From Micromonosporaceae bacterium (GTDB lineage Bacteria > Actinomycetota > Actinomycetes > Mycobacteriales > Micromonosporaceae), in assembly GCA_019689695.1 (NCBI GenBank), contig JADGHA010000307.1:1-5433 (forward strand): DNA of 5,433 nt, read 5' to 3'. Of this stretch, positions 1 to 4,377 are shown piece by piece. How positions within the stretch are numbered: position 1 is the stretch's first letter; each line of letters starts with the position of its first letter. The translations under genes were made by a program, and so were the position numbers. The notes beneath the pieces were generated by a model that did not search any database, was not told the origin of the DNA, and worked only from the letters and a program-made list of their open reading frames with translations.

Positions 1-109
1 CCTTCTTCCCCGGCCGCCCGCGCTGCGCCCCGCGCCGGCGCCGGCGGGCATGTCGCCACCGCTCGCGTTCCGGATGGTCGTCGAACGCCAAGTCCAGTTC
101 GTCAATCAT
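1..109 (-). CDS. mltG: Endolytic murein transglycosylase MltG, N-terminal fragment (runs off left edge)
   Basis: Only the first 36 codons are inside the window, beginning MIDELDLAFDDHPERER and continuing into an Arg/Gly/Lys-rich stretch (residues 17-36). That pattern, a short acidic start followed by a strongly basic cytoplasmic tail just before an expected membrane anchor, is how I remember Micromonosporaceae MltG proteins beginning. A gene for MltG also commonly follows ruvX in actinobacteria. MltG is a membrane-anchored YceG-like lytic transglycosylase that cuts nascent peptidoglycan strands and so sets glycan length; the catalytic domain itself is not visible here. The ATG (109-107) shares one base with the ruvX stop (TGATG), which implies translational coupling. 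A GGAGG lies 8 bases upstream. An in-frame GTG sits directly before the ATG but is only 5 bases from that GGAGG. The identity rests on context and the short N-terminus. Confidence 0.8.
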   Translation of the reverse strand, partial: MIDELDLAFDDHPERERWRHARRRRRGAQRGRPGKK

Positions 110-561
110 CACGTCCGCCTCCGCGCATCGAGCCACCCCTGCAGGATCTCCACAGCGGCGGCCTGATCGATCACCGCACGTTGGCGCCGCCCCCTGACGC
201 CTCGCTCGGCCAGCCTACGGGTTGCTGCTACCGTCGACATCCTCTCGTCGGCCAACCGGACCGGGACCGGCGCGATCTCGGCGGCCAACTGCTGGGCATA
301 TGTCCGGGCTTGCTCCGCCGCCGGCCCCTCCATCCCGGTCAGTCTTACGGGCAGTCCCACCACCACTTCCACGCAGTCATGTTCGTCTACGAGTCGTGAA
401 AGTTCGCGGATATCCGCCGGAACTGTCCCTTTCCCGGCATTCCGGTCGCGGCGGAGAGTGACGAGAGGTGTGGCCAGGATGCCGTCGGGGTCGCAGATGG
501 CGACACCCACCCGCACCTGTCCGACGTCGACGCCGAGCCGCACACCTCGCGGGTCTAGCAC
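109..561 (-). CDS. ruvX: RuvX/YqgF-family nuclease (Holliday junction resolvase / pre-16S rRNA nuclease)
   Basis: This RNase H-fold nuclease family is linked to 16S rRNA 5'-end maturation and to Holliday junction cleavage. With the GTG at 561 as start it has 150 residues, normal for the family. Visible signatures are the first-strand motif LGVDVGQVRVGVA with the catalytic Asp at 12, VVVGLP at 66-71 followed by a family-typical G-x-x-GP turn, DER at 105-107, and IDQAAAVEIL with Asp132 near the C-terminus. The frame stays open up to a TTG at 666. However, the extra 35 codons match nothing I know in the family, are poorer in G/C at third positions, and lie across a long hairpin (595-677), so I prefer GTG 561. 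That start has only a weak GGA 8 bases upstream and an AGGGG that is too close. GTG at 600 and GTG at 543 are other options. Codon use is unlike alaS, with CTA, GTA, AGA, AAA and ACA present. It is followed by mltG with a one-base overlap. Confidence 0.9.
   Translation of the reverse strand: MLDPRGVRLGVDVGQVRVGVAICDPDGILATPLVTLRRDRNAGKGTVPADIRELSRLVDEHDCVEVVVGLPVRLTGMEGPAAEQARTYAQQLAAEIAPVPVRLADERMSTVAATRRLAERGVRGRRQRAVIDQAAAVEILQGWLDARRRT
118..122 (-). promoter_or_regulatory. Ribosome binding site of mltG
   Basis: GGAGG on the minus strand lies 8 bases before the ATG at 109-107, inside the last codons of ruvX. The spacing favours the ATG over the GTG immediately before it. Confidence 0.75.
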
Positions 562-594
562 GCCCCTGATCCAACCACACGCTTCCCGCGCTCT

Positions 595-677
595 CTCCAC
601 CCGCCGCTGATCACGGGGGTAGGTGGCGACAAAGTGGACATTTTGCGCCGCCAATCTCGTGATCAACGGGGGCGGAG
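595..677 (-). promoter_or_regulatory. Long two-tier RNA hairpin between alaS and ruvX (attenuator, terminator or processing-site candidate)
   Basis: Read on the minus strand, 677-670 pairs with 595-602 (8 bp), and 669-658 pairs with 604-615 (12 bp) after a single bulged C at 603. Beyond an internal loop (657-653 / 616-621), 652-642 pairs with 622-633 (10 bp, one C/A mismatch, one bulged base), closing an 8-nt loop at 641-634. That makes 30 pairs, of which two are G-U. Both wobbles of the outer stem pair only in minus-strand RNA; on the plus strand they would be C/A mismatches, which fits a transcript read with alaS and ruvX. No U-rich tract follows, so a classical intrinsic terminator is not shown; actinobacteria do use hairpins without U-tails. 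It could equally be a processing or stability element, or control access to the ruvX start 34 nt downstream. Confidence 0.6.
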
Positions 678-719
678 GCGGGTCAGCTGTTCGGAAGCGC
701 GGGTCAGAGGGCCTGTTCG
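678..719 (+). repeat. Imperfect duplication of the alaS 3' end
   Basis: The plus-strand sequence 699-719, which covers the last codons and stop of alaS, recurs at 678-693. The two copies share gcgggtcag and ctgttcg and differ by a 5-base insert (agggc, 708-712) in the gene copy. It looks like a small slippage duplication next to the stop codon. Chance cannot be excluded in such GC-rich DNA. Confidence 0.5.
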
Positions 720-3379
720 ACGGCGCTGAGCAGGGCCGGCGCCTGGTCCGCCGGTACCCCGCCGCCCTGGGCCAGGTCCGCGTTGCCGCCGCCCCGGCCG
801 GACAGCGCCAGCTTGACCAGGTCGGCCGCGGACAGCCCGCGCTGCTTGGCCGGCCCGTTCACCGCCACCACCATGGACGCCTTGCCCGCGTTGCGCACCG
901 CCACCGCGACCACCGCGGGCCGCGAGGCCGGGATCTTGCCGCGGATCTCCTGGGCCAGCGTGCGCACGTCGTTGCCGGCCGTGCCCTCGGGCGCCTCGGT
1001 GCCCACGTACGCCACCCCGCGCACGTCCCTGGCCTGCTCGGCCAGCGCCCCTGCGTTGCCCAGCACCAGCTGGGCGCGCAGCTTCTCCAGCTCCTTCTCC
1101 GCGTCCCGCAGCGCGGTCACGGTCTGCTCGACCCGTTCGGCCACCTCCTCGGGCCGGGCCCGGTACAGGTCGGCCAGCCGGGACACCAGCAGGTGCTCCC
1201 GGGCCAGGTAGTTGAACGCGTCGATGCCGACCAGCGCCTCCACCCGGCGCACCCCGGAGCCGATGGACGACTCGGAGAGGATCTTCACCAGGCCGAGCTG
1301 GCCGGAGCGGGCCGCGTGCGTGCCACCGCACAGTTCCCTGGCGTAGTCGCCGACCTCGACCACCCGCACCTCGTCGCCGTACTTCTCGCCGAACAGCGCC
1401 ATCGCGCCGGACGCCCGCGCGTCGGCCAGGCTCATCAGCTTCGCGTGCACCTCGAGGTCCTCGATCAGCACCTCGTTGATCTGCTGCTCGACGTCGCGCA
1501 GCACGCCCGGCGGCACGGCACCCGGGGTGTTGAAGTCGAACCGCAGCCGGCCCGGCGCGTTCAGCGAACCGGCCTGGGTCGCCGACTCGCCGAGGAAGTT
1601 GCGCATCGCGGTGTGCACCAGGTGGGTCGCGGTGTGCGCCCGCGAGATCGCCTTCCGCCGGTTCACGTCGATCTCGGCGAAGCTCTCCTCACCGGCACGC
1701 AGCTCGCCGCGCACCACGCGGGCCCGGTGCACGATCAGCCCTGGCACCGGCTGCTGCACGTCGTACACCTCGGCCTGGCCCCCGGCGAGGGTGATCAGGC
1801 CCTGGTCGGGCTGCTGGCCGCCACCCTCGGCGTAGAACGGGGTGGCGTTCAGCACCACCTCGACCAGGTCGCCTTCGCCCACCGCCGGCAGCATTACGCC
1901 CTCCGGCGACAGCAGCGCGCGGACCTTGGCCTCCCGCTTCACCTCGTGATAGCCGGTGAAGTGGGTCGGCCCGCCCTCGTCGAGCACCGCCCGGTACGCG
2001 GACAGGTCGGCGTGGCCGGTCTTGCGCGCCTGCGCGTCCGCCTTCGCCCGGGCCCGCTGATCGGCCATCAGCCGGCGGAAGCCCTCCTCGTCCACCCGCA
2101 GCCCCTGCTCGGCCGCGATCTCCAGGGTCAGGTCGATCGGGAAGCCGTACGTGTCGTGCAGCTGGAACGCCTTCTCCCCGGACAGGCTCGTGCCACCGGA
2201 GCGCTTGGTCTCGGCGATCGCGGTGTCCAGGATCGTGGTGCCCGCGCGCAGCGTGGCCAGGAACGCGTCCTCCTCCGCGTACGCGTACTGGGAGATCCGG
2301 TCGAAGTCGGCGGCGAGCTCGGGGTAGGACGGCGCCATGCAGTCCCGGGCCACCGGCAGCAGCAGCGGCAGCGCCGGCTCCTGCCAGCCGAGCAGGCGGA
2401 TCGCCCGGATCGCCCGGCGCATGATCCGGCGCAGCACGTAGCCGCGGCCCTCGTTGGACGGCACCACCCCGTCCCCGATCACCATCAGGGCGGTGCGGAC
2501 ATGGTCCGCGATCACCCGCAGTCGCACGTCGTCCGGGTGCGACTCGGTGGCCGCGTGCCCGGACCGCGCGCCGTACCGCCGGCCGGTCAGCTCGGCCGCC
2601 CGGTCCAGGATCGGGCGCACCTCGTCGATCTCGTACAGGTTGTCCACGCCCTGCAGGATCGATGCCATCCGCTCCAGGCCCATGCCGGTGTCGATGTTCT
2701 TCGCCGGCAGCTCGCTGACGACCCGGAAGTCCTCCTTGCTGCGTACGTCGGTGATCTCGTACTGCATGAAGACGAGGTTCCAGAACTCCAGGTAGCGGTC
2801 CTCGTCGGCGTCCGGGCCGCCGTCCCGGCCGTACTGGGGACCGCGGTCGAGCCACAGCTCCGAACACGGGCCGGCCGGCCCGGGGATGCCCATGTGCCAG
2901 TAGTTGTCCTTCTTGCCCCGGCGGACGATCCGCTCCACCGGCACGCCGACCGTCTTGTGCCAGATGTCGAAGGCCTCGTCGTCGTCGTGGTAGACGGTGA
3001 CCCAGATCTTCTCCGGGTCCAGCCCGAAGCCGCCCTGGCTCACCGGCTTGGTGGACAGCTCCCAGGCCAGCGGGATGGCGCCTTCCTTGAAGTAGTCGCC
3101 GAACGAGAAGTTGCCGTTCATCTGGAAGAAGGTGCCGTGCCGGCTGGTCTTGCCGACCTCGTCGATGTCCGGTGTCCGGAGGCACTTCTGCACGCTCGCG
3201 GCGCGCCGGAACGGCGGCGTCTGCTGGCCGAGGAAGTACGGCACGAACTGGACCATGCCGGCGTTGATGAACAGCAGGTTCGGGTCCTCGATGGCGGGCA
3301 GCGGGGCACTCGGCACAACGGTGTGGCCGTTGTTCTCGAAGTGGGCGAGAAACCGCCGCTTGATCTCCGCTGTCCTCAT
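704..3379 (-). CDS. alaS: Alanyl-tRNA synthetase (AlaRS)
   Basis: This cytoplasmic class IIc synthetase charges tRNA-Ala and clears Ser/Gly mischarges. The 891 residues are full length. The order is an N-terminal aminoacylation core with motif 2 around residues 80-98 (RHGTFFQMNGNFSFGDYFK) and motif 3 TGMGLERM at 231-238 (Arg237). The tRNA-recognition helices follow; then comes the editing domain with FYAEGGGQ at 515-522 and the zinc ligands His582, His586 (HTATH), Cys684 and His688 (CGGTH). A helical linker rich in Glu/Arg spans about 745-775, and the C-Ala domain carries the glycine motif GRGGGNADLAQGGG at 861-874. All key residues are present, so it should be active in both charging and editing. 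The ATG at 3379 overlaps the upstream stop as ATGA and has GGGAAGG 6 bases upstream. No T-box-like leader is possible, since there is no leader space. The reading is clean, with no frameshift. Confidence 0.98.
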   Translation of the reverse strand: MRTAEIKRRFLAHFENNGHTVVPSAPLPAIEDPNLLFINAGMVQFVPYFLGQQTPPFRRAASVQKCLRTPDIDEVGKTSRHGTFFQMNGNFSFGDYFKEGAIPLAWELSTKPVSQGGFGLDPEKIWVTVYHDDDEAFDIWHKTVGVPVERIVRRGKKDNYWHMGIPGPAGPCSELWLDRGPQYGRDGGPDADEDRYLEFWNLVFMQYEITDVRSKEDFRVVSELPAKNIDTGMGLERMASILQGVDNLYEIDEVRPILDRAAELTGRRYGARSGHAATESHPDDVRLRVIADHVRTALMVIGDGVVPSNEGRGYVLRRIMRRAIRAIRLLGWQEPALPLLLPVARDCMAPSYPELAADFDRISQYAYAEEDAFLATLRAGTTILDTAIAETKRSGGTSLSGEKAFQLHDTYGFPIDLTLEIAAEQGLRVDEEGFRRLMADQRARAKADAQARKTGHADLSAYRAVLDEGGPTHFTGYHEVKREAKVRALLSPEGVMLPAVGEGDLVEVVLNATPFYAEGGGQQPDQGLITLAGGQAEVYDVQQPVPGLIVHRARVVRGELRAGEESFAEIDVNRRKAISRAHTATHLVHTAMRNFLGESATQAGSLNAPGRLRFDFNTPGAVPPGVLRDVEQQINEVLIEDLEVHAKLMSLADARASGAMALFGEKYGDEVRVVEVGDYARELCGGTHAARSGQLGLVKILSESSIGSGVRRVEALVGIDAFNYLAREHLLVSRLADLYRARPEEVAERVEQTVTALRDAEKELEKLRAQLVLGNAGALAEQARDVRGVAYVGTEAPEGTAGNDVRTLAQEIRGKIPASRPAVVAVAVRNAGKASMVVAVNGPAKQRGLSAADLVKLALSGRGGGNADLAQGGGVPADQAPALLSAVEQAL

Positions 3380-3657
3380 CGGATGCCTTCCCGGTCTTCC
3401 TCTTCCCTCGGTTCTCCGGCGGGGTCCGCCGGATGCTGGGCGGCCAGCATCGCCTCGTGGATCTGCTGCTCCCGCTCGGCCATGCCGTCCCGCACGTCAT
3501 CGACGAAGCTACGCACCGACTCGACCAGCCCGCCAGCCGTTTCCCGCGCCGCGGCGGCCAGGCCGCTGGGACTGTACGCCCGCGCCCGCTTGGTGACGCC
3601 GCGGACCACCAGCCCGCCGATGGCCAGCCCGATGCCCAGCCACAGCAACCGCTTCAT
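3376..3657 (-). CDS. Small single-pass membrane protein, DUF6167-like
   Basis: A 93-residue protein beginning MKRLLWLGIGLAIGGLVVRG, with one membrane segment at about residues 4-20. Next comes a basic stretch (TKRARAYSPSGL, 22-33), an amphipathic helix (about 34-74, SVRSFVDDVRDGMAEREQQIHEAM) and a polar acidic tail (EPREEEDREGIR). The xTKRAxAYSPxGL segment and the DDVRDGMAERE helix match what I recall of the actinobacterial DUF6167 family, whose role is unknown. The frame is open further upstream to 3765, but ATG 3657 is preferred because it has GGAAGG 8 bases upstream and yields the N-terminal membrane helix. The extra upstream codons would overlap the DUF948 gene in another frame. The gene starts 46 bases after the DUF948 stop and overlaps alaS by 4 bases, so it is probably coupled to both. 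The topology is predicted to put the helix in the cytoplasm, given the positive charges after the membrane segment, but this is uncertain because of the Lys-Arg at residues 2-3. Confidence 0.85.
   Translation of the reverse strand: MKRLLWLGIGLAIGGLVVRGVTKRARAYSPSGLAAAARETAGGLVESVRSFVDDVRDGMAEREQQIHEAMLAAQHPADPAGEPREEEDREGIR
3386..3392 (-). promoter_or_regulatory. Ribosome binding site of alaS
   Basis: GGGAAGG lies 6 bases before the alaS ATG, inside the last codons of the DUF6167-like gene. It is the end of a longer purine-rich tract (about 3386-3416) that also encodes the acidic EPREEEDREG tail of that protein, so a coding constraint and a ribosome-loading signal share the same bases. Confidence 0.75.
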
Positions 3658-3671
3658 CCTTCCATCCTTCC
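3656..3671 (-). repeat. Tandem GGAAGGAT unit holding the ribosome binding site and start codon of the DUF6167-like gene
   Basis: The minus strand reads GGAAGGATGGAAGGAT, two exact 8-base units. The first GGAAGG is the Shine-Dalgarno sequence (8 bases before the ATG at 3657-3655); the second unit runs into the start codon. The first unit also creates an ATG (3665-3663) that opens a three-codon frame, ATG-GAA-GGA-TGA. Its stop overlaps the true start as ATGA. Confidence 0.7.
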
Positions 3672-3703
3672 TGGACGCGCTCCGGAGCCGGGGGTACGCG
3701 CCG

Positions 3704-4216
3704 TCAGCGGGCCGCCCGGGGCAGGCCGGCACCGTTGCTCGCGGCCTCGCCGGCCGCCCGGGCACCGGCCCGGCCGCGCCGGGCCTGCCTGCGGCGCTGC
3801 TTCAGCTCCGCGCGTACCTCGCGCTCCTGCTCGGCGTGCCGGCGCGCGGCGGCCGCCCGGCGTACCCCGTAGCCGAAGGCAGCGATCTTGACCAGGGGAT
3901 TGGTGGCCGCGGCGGTGACCACGGCGGAGAGGTTCGCCACGTTACCCGTCACTTGCTGTACATGGCCAGTCACCGTATCGAGCTTCTCCAGCTGGATGTT
4001 CACCCCGTCCAGGGTGGTGCTCATCTGGCCCAGCGCGGTGTTCACGTTCTCCACCGTCGTGTTTGCGTTGACCAGCAGCGGCGCGGTGCGCTCGGTCAGG
4101 CTGTTGATCGCGTCGGTGGCGGCGTCGATCGTGCGCCGCAGCCGCAGGATCGGCACGGCGAGCACCAGTACCAGCATCAGGAACGCCCCGGACGCGATCA
4201 GGGCTGCGATCTCCAT
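3704..4216 (-). CDS. DUF948 domain-containing membrane protein
   Basis: A 170-residue protein. An N-terminal membrane segment (about residues 4-24, IAALIASGAFLMLVLVLAVPI) is followed by RLRR. A long helical region at about 28-105 then shows heptad-like hydrophobic spacing with unusually many Asn and Thr (NANTTVENVNTALGQM...LDTVTGHVQQVTGNVANLS). Next is the short conserved-looking NPLVKIAAFGYGVRRA at 106-121, and last an Arg/Ala-rich basic tail to the end. This is the build of actinobacterial DUF948 proteins, including the VKxAAFxYGVR motif I recognise from that family. The function is unknown; members are thought of as membrane-anchored coiled coils related to general-stress proteins. ATG 4216 was chosen because GAAGGGAAG sits just upstream and the membrane helix starts there; the frame is open back to 4288. 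It is probably the first gene of the alaS operon, since a terminator-like hairpin separates it from the gene before. Confidence 0.88.
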   Translation of the reverse strand: MEIAALIASGAFLMLVLVLAVPILRLRRTIDAATDAINSLTERTAPLLVNANTTVENVNTALGQMSTTLDGVNIQLEKLDTVTGHVQQVTGNVANLSAVVTAAATNPLVKIAAFGYGVRRAAAARRHAEQEREVRAELKQRRRQARRGRAGARAAGEAASNGAGLPRAAR

Positions 4217-4220
4217 GCCA

Positions 4221-4229
4221 CTTCCCTTC
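4221..4229 (-). promoter_or_regulatory. Ribosome binding site of the DUF948 gene
   Basis: GAAGGGAAG ends 4 bases before the ATG at 4216-4214, with its AAGGG core 7 bases away. It supports that ATG over the GTG at 4231 and the longer frame starting at 4288. Confidence 0.65.
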
Positions 4230-4252
4230 ACTAGTACCGGACCTGCCGGCTC

Positions 4253-4324
4253 CTGTCCCGGCGCGCGCAGTCCACAGTCAACCGCCAACGTGCAGACCCT
4301 ACCCTGCGTGACGAGAGACTTCGC
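4253..4324 (-). promoter_or_regulatory. Possible promoter region for the DUF948-alaS operon
   Basis: The 107 bases between the hairpin and the DUF948 gene hold two incomplete promoter-like signals on the minus strand. TAGGGT at 4301-4296 fits the actinobacterial -10 pattern TANNNT, but its -35 position (GCGAAG) is poor. TTGACT at 4281-4276 is a good -35, but the hexamer 17 bases later (GGACAG) is a poor -10. A promoter is expected here because a terminator-like hairpin precedes it; which signal is used cannot be told. Confidence 0.25.
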
Positions 4325-4360
4325 GCGACCGGCCGATCTCGCTCCGATCAGCCGGTCGCG
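4324..4360 (-). terminator. Terminator-like hairpin after the membrane-protein gene
   Basis: Beginning 6 bases after the TGA at 4369-4367, the minus strand forms a 15-bp stem: 4360-4346 (CGCGACCGGCTGATC) pairs with 4338-4324 (GATCGGCCGGTCGCG) around a 7-nt loop (GGAGCGA). All positions pair, with one G-U that would be a C/A mismatch on the other strand, so it is better suited to minus-strand RNA. There is no U-run after it, so it would belong to the tail-less hairpins common in GC-rich actinobacteria. Confidence 0.7.
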
Positions 4361-4377
4361 CTGGGATCAGCCGGTCG
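4346..4377 (-). repeat. 13-base direct repeat supplying two alternative 5' arms for the terminator stem
   Basis: CGACCGGCTGATC occurs at 4377-4365, spanning the last codons and stop of the membrane-protein gene, and again at 4358-4346, in the 5' arm of the hairpin. Either copy can pair with the single 3' arm at 4338-4324. Confidence 0.65.

Noticed and set aside
562..666. N-terminal extension of RuvX from the TTG at 666
   Set aside because: It has no ribosome binding site and no family similarity that I recognise, its third-position GC is lower, and the same bases form a long hairpin.
638..666. Promoter for ruvX: TTGATC, 17 bases, AAATGT
   Set aside because: The -10 lacks the leading T of TANNNT, and both elements lie within the hairpin arms, so the base content is better explained by the stem. 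Not excluded by experiment.
3380..3420. T-box or other tRNA-sensing leader before alaS
   Set aside because: There is no untranslated leader; the upstream gene overlaps the alaS start by 4 bases.
1689..3500. A 603-codon minus-strand frame overlapping alaS in another register
   Set aside because: It is an Arg/Gly/Ala/Pro-rich out-of-frame reading of alaS codons; alaS is complete and intact in its own frame.
623..4234. A plus-strand open frame of 1203 codons across the alaS region
   Set aside because: It is antisense to four well-supported minus-strand features, its His/Arg/Val/Leu-rich product has no recognisable domain, and long antisense frames are normal in very GC-rich genes with third-position G/C bias.
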